From the NCBI RefSeq assembly GCF_028453695.1, contig NC_135778.1, forward strand, positions 8,802,244 through 8,866,243: a stretch of DNA of 64,000 nt. Direction: 5' to 3'. Below are positions 55,705-64,000 of the stretch, one piece after another (the first letter of the stretch is position 1; each line of letters starts with the position of its first letter). The stretch comes from Augochlora pura (Eukaryota > Arthropoda > Insecta > Hymenoptera > Halictidae). The translations under genes were made by a program, and so were the position numbers. The notes beneath the pieces were generated by a model, which did not search any database, was not told the DNA's origin, and saw only the letters and a list, made by a program, of their open reading frames with translations.

Positions 55705-56300
55705 AATCGCCGCGTAGATCGGGGAGCACAATAGGAAAAAGAAATCATCAAAATGCAAAGGTACAGCCGTGCCCGTGACGGCGCGTGTTCCGGGACGTGA
55801 GAAGAAAAGGAGCGTGTAAGCGAACCAGGAAAATAATATCGCCGGTGTAACGAGGTATGGCACCTCCGTCGGAGACGAAGCATCGCTGTTTCAGCAGACT
55901 ATTGCTGCGCGTACAGCATCCGAACAGCGCCCATAACGACACCCCCTTTACAATACAGAGATCACAAATACGATCTTTCAAAATGGTCGCATCGAACCAC
56001 CGCGCGCGTCTCCTCGACTCCTTCCGGTACCCGTTTCGGAAATACATATCTACCATGGCCGAGCCAAGACCCAACCCTCGCTGGCTTTGCTCTCTGTCTA
56101 CGCGCTCTTCTACGGGATTCTCCCTCTTGCGCAAACATGTTGCAACTTAACTCTTTGTGGCACAGGATTTCAGAAAATAAACAGACCCATGTGGCACAGA
56201 AATTTCGTAGCGTTTTTAGTTAAACGATATTGGTATCTTTCAATTGGTAGCATATGAAAACATAAACAGGTAATAATTCAACTGAGTTTGTTATACAATG
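55705..56300. other. Unannotated stretch, TTAACTCTTTGTGGCAC end at ~56147
   Basis: ORFs of 97 and 128 codons on opposite strands (55748-56150) are not recognised. TTAACTCTTTGTGGCACAGG near 56147 looks like another TTAA-element left end, interrupted by the MITE that follows. Confidence 0.38.
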
Positions 56301-56308
56301 AGACTTAA

Positions 56309-56521
56309 CCCTTTGCGGTCGGAGCCATTTTAACTGAAAATCCAAAATATTTCTTCAGACTTACAGTGATATAACCTGGAGCATTTTATACATTGTAAAA
56401 TTGAATTTTATGACTTATGTAACAGATAATAGATCTTAACAATTTTTTAAATATTAGTAAATTTGATAAAGATTGATAATTTTTAGAGGCGCCTGAGAGT
56501 CGCCATTCGACCGCAAAGGGT
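56309..56521. mobile_element. piggyBac-like MITE with 13-bp perfect ends (GCGGTCG subfamily)
   Basis: TTAA at 56305-56308 and 56522-56525. The left end is CCCTTTGCGGTCG and the right end its exact inverse, CGACCGCAAAGGG. The interior is the reverse complement of 16353-16592 in order (gctccaggttatat, ataagtcataaaattcaatt, tctgttacat, gcctctaaaa). 213 bp. Confidence 0.88.
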
Positions 56522-56595
56522 TAAATAGTCCTACCCCGTGCCATGTGGGTTCACGAATGAATAGATAACAAATGCAGCTATTGCAACATTATGAG

Positions 56596-56660
56596 GTGGG
56601 TCTAAAAATGTCCCATCATGCGTTGCTGTACATCAAAAACGTGGGACATTTTAAATCCGC
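56596..56660 (+). other. Small hairpin, possible miRNA-like or MITE-derived fold
   Basis: The left arm gtgggtctaaaaatgtccca (56596-56615) pairs with tgggacattttaaatccgc (56642-56660), with an uninterrupted core of about 11 bp (aaaatgtccca). A one-base bulge and a few mismatches or G-U pairs lie below it. The loop is about 26 bases. The size would suit a miRNA precursor, but no known miRNA sequence is recognised, and short MITEs also give such folds. Confidence 0.3.
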
Positions 56661-57114
56661 GCGTAATCTTTGCCAGCCCGAAAACAGTCTTTTTCACGAA
56701 TTCAATTAGCTCGATCGGCCACCACGCGCTGTATGGCAGTGTCCGAGAAATTCCGTGCTACGACTCTATTCATTTCGAAATGGCTCCGGGATACCTACCA
56801 TAATTAAAGGGGACACATTAGGATACGGTTATAACGTAGAATTGGGGAGAACGGACTCCAACGGTTTTGCGCCGCAAATTCTACTTCTACGCGGTGGTAA
56901 TTCCGCGATGTTATTGTTGCTTTTAAGAGATAATGGCCGCCGCCGTTGTTACTTCGAGGGGCGGCGTCCGCTTTAATGGATTCTTATAATTGCTGTCAGG
57001 GATAGTTCTCGGAAAAATGGGCGGCTCGGTTAGTTTGTATCGGGGGTGGCTTTGCTGGGAGGTGGGGTTTGGGGTGTAAATACTAGTGTCAGGATCAGAG
57101 ATACTAGAATATAT

Positions 57115-57142
57115 TATATAAAGTACTGCAGTACTTTATATA
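57115..57142. repeat. Perfect 28-bp palindrome
   Basis: Centred on CTGCAG (57126-57131) with arms taaagtactgca/tgcagtacttta extended by TATA on each side. Every base pairs across the centre for 14 positions. Confidence 0.9.
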
Positions 57143-57504
57143 CTGCCAGACATTTTATGTAATAGTTTATATATTGGCACTGGTGATAACCGGTAGAAAA
57201 ATTATTTTCGTTTCAATTAACAGAGAACATCTATTAGAACATAATAATTTTGGAAACGCTATATAACGCTATATAAGAATTTTAGAAATTATTTAGACGT
57301 TATTTCGCCTTTATGAAGGGAGATGTTATGGTCTGCACATTATTCTGCAGCTTATGCACTTGAGGCTAATTGAACGGATGTAATATGCAAAGCTATGTAA
57401 ATGGGTTCAATATCGAAAGACGAAGTACGTTGAGAAAGTAGTAAGAGAAATTGACGAGTGAAACGTAGAGTGGCTGTAGATTGACTACGAGTTAATTGAC
57501 TTCG

Positions 57505-57625
57505 ATGAAATATTCATACAAAAATCGCATTTTTTAAATTTTATGTATGGTATAGTGCATTCCTTAAATTTTATATATGCAAAGCATTTCTTAAATTTTA
57601 AATATGAAACCCTCTTTTTAAATTT
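57505..57625. repeat. ~32-bp degenerate AT repeat (cttaaattttatatatg)
   Basis: Four units sharing 'ttaaattttatatatg' with variable spacers. Confidence 0.6.
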
Positions 57626-58740
57626 TCTCCCTAACGTCAGATAAAAAAGTTCTGAAAACACAATCTTATTCTCTCTTCGTGCGTCGCACTAAACAATAAT
57701 AAAATATAATAAAATAATTTCAATCACCATCAACTGAACTAGTCTTATCATCTGAAAAGGAATTTCAAGCGTTAAATTCTAATTTCAATAACCAATTACT
57801 CAATTATAATCACTAAGCCACACCATTTTAATGCTTCTGCTGATTACTATAATTGATTTCACACAGTACGGTTATTATATTTAACATAGTCGTTGACGGG
57901 AATAATTTGGGGTTCCGGTCGGCGGCGTTTGGGACCAGAGGCCGATTAATTTGAAACCCGATTAGGGGCGTCGATAAGAAAACCGGTGAGGCAGCGGATC
58001 ACGCAAGAGGCGTATCGCTTCCGCGTTCCAGCAATTATAATACATATAGCATTGCACGGGCACGGTCCCCGGGATCAGCGAAAAAGCAGAAACCGAGGCC
58101 TGTTGTATCTTGTTACGCGTTGGCGACGCCGCGGCCGCGGCCGAGCCGAGCCGGGCCGTGGGGACTGCTCCGCGGCCCGCGGCCCGCGGCCCGCGGCAGG
58201 CCCCCAGGGTCTCACGCCCGCGTTCGTAAAACGCTTTTGCGTTTCTGCCACGCGTCTTCGCGAATCCCGCGCGTCCCGCCCCGCGACCAACTCCTCTACG
58301 GCCTCGATTCTACGAAAACGTTGACCGACGATTACGTCACCGGCGACCGAGCATAGAGCGTCGCGCGTCGCCGTCGTTCGCACCGCGCGCAATTAGTGCA
58401 ACGCGGCCCGCGCTTTTTCACGCCGCCGCGCCGGTCCTCGCCGCTGCGGGCACGCCTGCACCTGCCCGCCTGCTAATTGACGCGAACAGCATGGATTGTT
58501 CCACGAGGACGACGTTCTACAAGAGTCGATCCCCGAGACTGTCTACTTGTAAACATTGCTATTTATTCGTTGGACATTTTTCTTAATTTTTTATCTCTTT
58601 TGAACGCTTTTTTAAAATGCGTTTTTGAGTACTTTTTGTAGTTCTTTGCCCCTCCCCCCCTTCCTCTTTTCGGCGGTTTGATTTTGTTTATTTTTCTTTG
58701 GTACAGAGATGAGGCGCTGGGTTTGTGTAAATGCATATCC
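57626..58740. other. Unannotated; AT-rich then CpG-dense
   Basis: CpG-dense from 57900 to 58460, including a GCGGCCC heptamer repeated about four times at 58170-58197. Two-strand ORFs of about 105-112 codons are Arg/Pro-rich and unrecognised. Confidence 0.42.
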
Positions 58741-58769
58741 ATGTAGTAAATATAGTATTAATACAATAT

Positions 58770-59040
58770 AAGTTTTTTATAAGTAATATAATGTAGTTAT
58801 AATACCATCCCCTATAATAAATATTAACTTGGAAGCTCCTAATAGTCTTCTATAATTTCTTATATACATTAGATAACTTTGCGAATGAAACAAATAAAAT
58901 AGATATAAAATAAATAAATACTGCTTAATACCAATGTTATAAAAATATAAAAATGTTAGTAGATTTAATTACCCTATAGTAACAGAACTGTTTATGATCC
59001 AATAACTGGTCGGCATTAAAACACTTCCGACTGCAAAGGG
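58770..59040. mobile_element. TTAA-type MITE, right end preserved
   Basis: The right end TTCCGACTGCAAAGGG is followed by TTAA (59041-59044). The interior 'ttagtagatttaattaccct' with 'atagtaacag' matches the element at 47286-47640 (ctagatttagttaccctataataac). The left end is not resolved. Confidence 0.5.
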
Positions 59041-59074
59041 TTAATATTGGAAGCCCAATAATATTTAATTAATG

Positions 59075-59256
59075 TAATAACTTCAATCTATAAATTAAAG
59101 TAATTACTTCAATCAATAAATTAAAGTAATAACTTCAGTCAATAAATTAAAGTAATAACTTCACTTAATAAATTAAAGTAATAACTTGAATTAATAAATT
59201 AAAGTAACAACTCCATTTAATAAATTAAAGTAACAACTCCATTTAATAAATTAAAA
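59075..59256. repeat. 26-bp minisatellite, 7 copies
   Basis: Seven units of exactly 26 bp (taataacttca plus tcaataaattaaag), starting at 59075. The last two are nearly identical. It begins about 30 bases after a MITE end. Confidence 0.92.
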
Positions 59257-59599
59257 TAAAATCAACTAAAATAGTATACTAAACTAACCTTAATTCTCAC
59301 TAAAGTCAATTTCTTCTAGATAAAATCCATTTATCTTCCCCGTCCTTTACAACAATTTCGAGAGTCATTCTAAAACTATATAAACAAACGTCGACGACCA
59401 TACAGCCCCATTAAATATAATAGAATGACACCAGAATACATTCCTTAGTCCTTAACAATGTCCCCGGTTAGAAAATAATACTCAGCGGAGTTACTATGTT
59501 ATTATATATTATAATTATACCTTTCATCGGAGTTATTTTCGGCGGAACATCGGAAGGAACGTTTATCACGGCAAAAAAATCGTAAAAAATCGAGAAAGG

Positions 59600-60154
59600 A
59601 TGAGCTTTCGAAACGAAATCGGCATCGACCGAAATTCAGCGGTCGCCGATTCGAAAGGGAAACGCGAGCTGGTTTTCGGGCGTGATAATCGAAGCGAAAT
59701 AATTATCGTCGGGGGGCTACGCGTCCGTTCTACCGCGGTGCTCTTACGGAATGCCTCGCGGGCCTTTTGCGGCATTCCCGGACAGTTATTCGAGGCCAAC
59801 GATCGAGCAGTCACGAAGCAGCGGGTCCCTGAACGTCGCGTTTCCACCGTGAGGATCGTTCGCGGTGCTCTTGCCCTCTCCTGCTCGGATTTCCACGGTT
59901 TTCTCGCCGATCGGCGCCGACCGCTATCAACAGCTAGAAAGAATGGCCCTTATCCTTATTCTTGTGGAAGAATTAAATTATGGGAGGCGAGAGGGAAATT
60001 AGTCGTCATGCTCCACCGAATCCCTCCTATTCTTTTTTTAATTTTGAGGAATTATTGGTTACAAACTGGCACTTTAATTGTAATTGGATTTAGTCTTATT
60101 GCTGTATATTGTTGTTATTCTTATTATTGCCAGATGGCAGAAGAACGTCATTAA
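59600..60154 (+). CDS. Unidentified 184-codon ORF (weak coding candidate)
   Basis: The ORF starts in GC-moderate sequence and continues into AT-rich DNA. The predicted protein has balanced composition, a charged N-terminal half and a C-terminal hydrophobic segment of about 20 residues (around residues 155-175) that could be a membrane anchor. Its last codons run into a GACGTC-family repeat at about 60142, which argues against an old conserved gene. No domain recognised and a reverse ORF overlaps it. Confidence 0.12.
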   Translation: MSFRNEIGIDRNSAVADSKGKRELVFGRDNRSEIIIVGGLRVRSTAVLLRNASRAFCGIPGQLFEANDRAVTKQRVPERRVSTVRIVRGALALSCSDFHGFLADRRRPLSTARKNGPYPYSCGRIKLWEARGKLVVMLHRIPPILFLILRNYWLQTGTLIVIGFSLIAVYCCYSYYCQMAEERH

Positions 60155-60454
60155 GACGTCTTAAAGACGTCTGGTGCACGATATTCAATTCGTCTTTAAA
60201 GCGTGTATTTACATATTTCTGTCTTAGAAAAGAGACAACAGTGAGTAAAATTAACAATTCAACATTAGAATATCTTTTATGGAATATCTATTTTGTCTGT
60301 CTTTAAGACATCACAACGACGACCCAAATTGTACGATCTTTTAACGTCTAAAATAAGACGTCTTAAAGATGTCAATTATATTACGTAAGACGTTTAGTTC
60401 AGACCTAAAATGGCCGTAAAATGGACATCTTTAATACACCCAGTGCTTATTGGA
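60142..60454. repeat. GACGTC-palindrome dispersed repeat, copy 5
   Basis: An upstream 'cattaagacgtcttaaagac' module sits at 60149-60170. The core follows from about 60353: aagacgtcttaaagatgtca, ttacgtaagacgtttag, cctaaaatggccgtaaaatg, gacatctttaatacacccag, tgctta. It is interrupted by about 180 bases of unrelated AT-rich sequence. Confidence 0.68.
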
Positions 60455-61824
60455 TTATTACTGCTTATTATTATTACTGTTACTACTGTTATTACTATCA
60501 TTTATTAGAGATTTTATGGAAATATAAATGTTTATTAACATCACTCCTTGACATAACCTAGACACGAGTTCATCGCTTATCATTATACGACAAAATCTCA
60601 CGCCATTATCTTCTCATCGAACAACCCAAAACCATCTGCAACCATTTTTCATTTCACTTTTGACTCATCTTCAAACTCTGCCAGCGACTTTTCGCGTCGT
60701 CTAGTTCGTCGACGATGGCCATTCTTTCCAATGCCCCGTGCACACCCGGGTCTGGAATGCGATATTTGACGGCGGAGGTAAATGCCCCTTCCGACGTGTT
60801 GCGGTCGCCGATATTTTTCGGCGGGGGCTTTCCGAGCTGAATTTTCGACCGCGAAACCGCAAACCCGGTTATCATTGACAAGGACGCTGACACGCGAGAG
60901 AGCCGCCAGCGTATCGAGGCGACACGCTCGCGCGGCTCCTTTTTTAATATGCCCGCAAAGAACGGCCGGGTTTACGTAAGGAGAAAGGAGTCCGGGGCTC
61001 CGTTTTCGCTCGAGGTCGAGGGTGCAACTCTGCGGAGATGCACGGAAATCTAGAAGATCGCGTCTTTGTTCTATCTATGGCGGTCGTTGTTAAGCCATTA
61101 TATGTTAAGCCGATTTTTCATTTACTTTGTGGGAATCGAGACAAGGGAAAGTCGATGCTCCTGACTAAGTGCGTAAATTACTATGCTCCCCCTAATAACT
61201 GTGCCTTCACAATCATTTTTGTATTTAAAAGCAACATTAGTAGATTAAAGATATTGAATTTTATATAAATTATTGAACTTTATAAATTTTGATCTGTCAT
61301 TCTCAGAACCGAATCAGAACTTCTCAAGATTTATATATTATGGATTTATAGCTTTTTAAAAACAGTGTTTTCACTTCGTATTGGAAGGTATATAATAAAC
61401 TATGTTAATCTATTTAAAACGGAATACTTCGTGCTCTCACATTTTTGTTATAGGATCATGTGTACGACAGATGATAACTATAACTTTTCATCCTCTTAGG
61501 GTCACAGGAATTCGCCCGAAAAATGTTACATTTTACTAAATATTTCGTAACCGTCTATACGTTTCATTTGCAAACAAAATCACGCATACATAAAACACAC
61601 CAACGTAAAACATAAATATTTAAAGAAGAACGAAACGGATGAAAAGAACGATATGATTTATCGAAAACTGCAAACGTTGATTTAACGAACCCAGTAATCG
61701 GATAACCTCGCACTTTCGTCCAATAAATACAGAAAAGGCATGGGTATAAAGATCCGCGATCGCGAAGAATTTCATGATCTATCTGAGGAGAGAGAGAGAC
61801 CGATGCCAAGATCTCAGCTCTTTA
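60455..61824. other. Unannotated stretch
   Basis: GC-moderate at 60700-61030, AT-rich otherwise. Short ORFs only; no recognised gene. Confidence 0.42.
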
Positions 61825-61832
61825 GTATAGAG

Positions 61833-62100
61833 CAGGGCTTCTTAAACTATGGGTCGCGACCCCAAATGGGGTCGCGTAGCAAAATTCTGCGGACGCGAGA
61901 GATTTTAATGACAAATATTTATATATACCATTTTATAACATCACTATATATTTTCATATGTATATGTATATGTATATTGTTACCTAATAAATAAATCATC
62001 AAAAAATATTAATTTATTTTTCTTTCATATTTGTATGGGGTTGTCAAGAAACTCGCAATCATAAATGGGGTCGTGAATGAGAAAAGTTTAAGAAGCCCTG
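61833..62100. mobile_element. hAT-type MITE with perfect 8-bp target duplication
   Basis: The ends are exact inverses for 16 bases (CAGGGCTTCTTAAACT at the left). The flanking octamer GTATAGAG occurs at 61825-61832 and again at 62101-62108. The subterminal region carries gggtcgcgacccc, itself palindromic. Only 268 bp and no transposase, so it is non-autonomous. An 8-bp duplication with CAGGG-type ends and GGGTCGCGACC subterminal repeats is characteristic of hAT elements. The perfect duplication suggests recent insertion. Confidence 0.93.
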
Positions 62101-62108
62101 GTATAGAG

Positions 62109-62639
62109 CATTGCAGCCCTTCGATGGAACGAGACTACGTCGCATGAAAAGCGAAGCGGCGATCCAGCCAATAAAGGTCCTGTCTCATTAGTGGCAGCTT
62201 TCTGTTTCGAGGGATTACGTAGAAAATCAAATTTATGGTGATTCGGTGGTCGAACCGCGAGGGAAACCAGTTCCCGCGGATCCCCTCGTGTCGCGTCGCT
62301 TGGAAATATGCCGGCATATTAAAGTGCGGGGAACCGTCGCGTATTTCTGCGACCGGGCGCATCGGTAATAGTCGATAAGAGAGCTATATATCGTTGTAAT
62401 GCACGGCGTATCGGGGAGCCGCGGCTCTATAAAGCGCAATGCCAGGCAGCCCCGAAAGAAATCGGGGCCGGATAGAATATTACTCGGACGGATCCCATAT
62501 TTCGGTCGGGAGATTCCGATGGCTCGAAGATGATGTTCGAACCGCGGCTTTTCGAACGACGCCAGTCTGTTCGACCCGAAGTCCTTGCGCCAGTCTCGAT
62601 ATTCATGGATTTTTATTATATGTAGAGCTTTGTTGGTGC
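62109..62639. other. Unannotated GC-moderate stretch
   Basis: Short two-strand ORFs without recognised domains. Confidence 0.42.
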
Positions 62640-62659
62640 GACCACAATTTTGTTCTTAT

Positions 62660-63085
62660 TAATTGTTATATTTGTTGGTGTGGTTAATTATTATTCGCTG
62701 TTATTAGTCATTATTATTCGCTGTTATTATTACTCATTATTCGTTGTTATTATTGATTACTATTTGTTGTTATTATTAGTTATTAATCGTTGTCAATATT
62801 ACTTATTATTCGTTGTCATTAATTATTATTATTCGCTGTTTTTATTTATTAATTGCTATTCGCTGTTCTTATTATTACTTATTACTTATTATTCCTTGTT
62901 CTTATTAATTATTATTCGTTTTCATTATTAATTATTCTTCGTTTTTCTTATTACCTATTATTCGCTATCCTTATTACTTGTTATTCTTTGTTCTTATTAA
63001 TTATTATTCGTTCTTATTATTACTTATTATTCTTTGTTATTATTGCTTATTATTCGCTATTATAATTAATTATTATTCGCCGTTA
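62660..63085. repeat. ~20-bp AT-rich minisatellite (ttattattcgctgttattat)
   Basis: About 20 irregular units of tattattcg(c/t)tgttattatta. Forward Tyr/Leu/Ile/Val ORFs (62650-63065) are by-products. Confidence 0.85.
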
Positions 63086-63574
63086 TTAATTACAGAAATA
63101 CGAGTAGTAGCATGCACAAGAAACATCGTGGCAGTCAAGGGGTTGGCAACTTCACGAAAATCTGCTGCCAGTAATTGTTGAAACAAAATTTTGAAAATAT
63201 ATGCATTTATAACATTCTCTGCGACAAATCCAAATATATATAAATGAATTTTATGAATATATTTTTTACCGAAGAAAACAATTATTTCCGAGTAAATGAT
63301 ATAAGGGTGAAATTCTGTTTTCTTAGCACAGTGAACATATACTGCAAACAAATTCAGTTTGATATGTTATAAAGTATTGAATATTATTATAATACCTACA
63401 ATTTTTACCTCGAAGACATCGCAATAACATTTTAGGTAATATAGTAATATAAAAATATGTTCACAGTACTTAACAGATAAGGGTATGAACTTTTCATTCC
63501 TGTGATTTTTGCGTAAAGAAGATATATTTACACAATTACATTGTTATCCATCTTGTAAGAAATACTACAGGAAC
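63086..63574. other. Unannotated AT-rich stretch
   Basis: No ORF or repeat of note except one 92-codon reverse ORF (63073-63351) without a recognised domain. Confidence 0.4.
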
Positions 63575-63705
63575 AGATATTAAAAATTCAAGTCGATCAA
63601 TAGATATTCAAAATTCAAATAAATAAACGGATATTGAAAATTCAAATAGATATTTATATATTAAAAATTCAAATGGATATTCATATTTCCAAATTCAAAA
63701 ATTTA
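63575..63705. repeat. ~32-bp AT minisatellite (gatattaaaaattcaaat)
   Basis: Four to five imperfect units of gatattaaaaattcaaat plus a short spacer. Confidence 0.7.
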
Positions 63706-64000
63706 TTTTAAACATTGCTAATAATTGATAAGGTTGCCAACTCCAAATCTGTTAAACATAAACGTCTCTTCCCTGCGAATAACTGTATTTAACGTGTCGT
63801 TTTTCCGTAAACGTTACTGCGACCACTGCAGGCACACGCTGCATTCATGAAAATGATTGGAGTGGCGTTGTAAATCATTCAGGCGAACTCGACAGGTGAT
63901 CCTTCTCCGCGTAGAAATGGAATTCTCCGCGGCTACCGGTACAGCCGAGGAATCATCGGGCGACAGAGAAATGGTACAAATTTCTTCCCCGTCCCGCGAA
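63706..64000. other. Unannotated window end
   Basis: AT-rich then GC-moderate; nothing recognised. Confidence 0.4.

Noticed and set aside
1..64000. tRNA, rRNA, telomeric (TTAGG)n and CRISPR-like arrays
   Set aside because: I looked for tRNA B-box-like GGTTCGANTCC with a plausible acceptor, for TTAGG runs, and for regularly spaced repeats with unique spacers. None was convincing. The regularly spaced repeats are contiguous minisatellites without spacers.

Overview
This looks like a gene-poor, probably intergenic or intronic, piece of an animal nuclear genome. The features pointing that way are long alternations of AT-rich valleys and CpG-replete GC-rich blocks, abundant long microsatellites (CT/GA, CA, poly-G), many short inverted-repeat transposons, a fixed 100-N scaffold gap at 6694-6793, and no operon-like gene packing. 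The undepleted CpG and the many copies of a short TTAA-flanked element beginning CCCTTTGCACTCGA fit an insect, most likely Hymenoptera (bee or ant). That assignment is an inference from general knowledge, not from an alignment. I recognise no protein-coding gene, tRNA, rRNA or CRISPR array with confidence.

What the window does hold is a dense record of small non-autonomous DNA transposons and tandem repeats. The best supported are these: a 268-bp hAT-type MITE with 16-bp inverted ends and a perfect 8-bp target duplication (61825-62108); a family of about 210-320 bp piggyBac-like MITEs with TTAA at their ends, including three joined head to tail (15875-16596) and copies near 25.1, 44.4, 46.9, 49.1, 49.4 and 56.3 kb; a related TTAACACTTTA family (9.2 and 39.1 kb); TA-flanked fold-back elements (start of window, 11.6 and 13.6 kb); a pogo/Tigger-like element at 27.7-28.3 kb; and a five-copy dispersed family built on AAGACGTCTT palindromes (12.2, 23.8, 35.6, 53.1 and 60.4 kb). 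Two LTR-like segments lie at 5.55-5.87 kb and, on the minus strand with a TATA box and an arthropod-type initiator, at 21.7-22.2 kb.

Region by region: 0-5 kb holds the fold-back arm, an old ~183-bp tandem array, an 18/54-bp minisatellite and a poly-G tract. 5-14 kb holds an LTR fragment, a CpG-rich block beside the gap, a mixed-orientation ~100-bp array and several MITEs. 14-23 kb holds minisatellites, a long CT tract, the triple MITE, the longest unexplained ORF in mixed-composition sequence (17887-18627, minus) and the minus-strand LTR-like promoter. 23-34 kb is AT-rich desert with GC-rich islands, MITEs and purine/pyrimidine tracts. 34-52 kb holds duplications, minisatellites, MITEs and a long CA tract. 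52-64 kb holds duplications, the GACGTC family, a 28-bp palindrome, a small hairpin, the hAT MITE and AT-rich minisatellites. Three weak coding candidates are listed with low confidence. I see no gene set acting together in a pathway.
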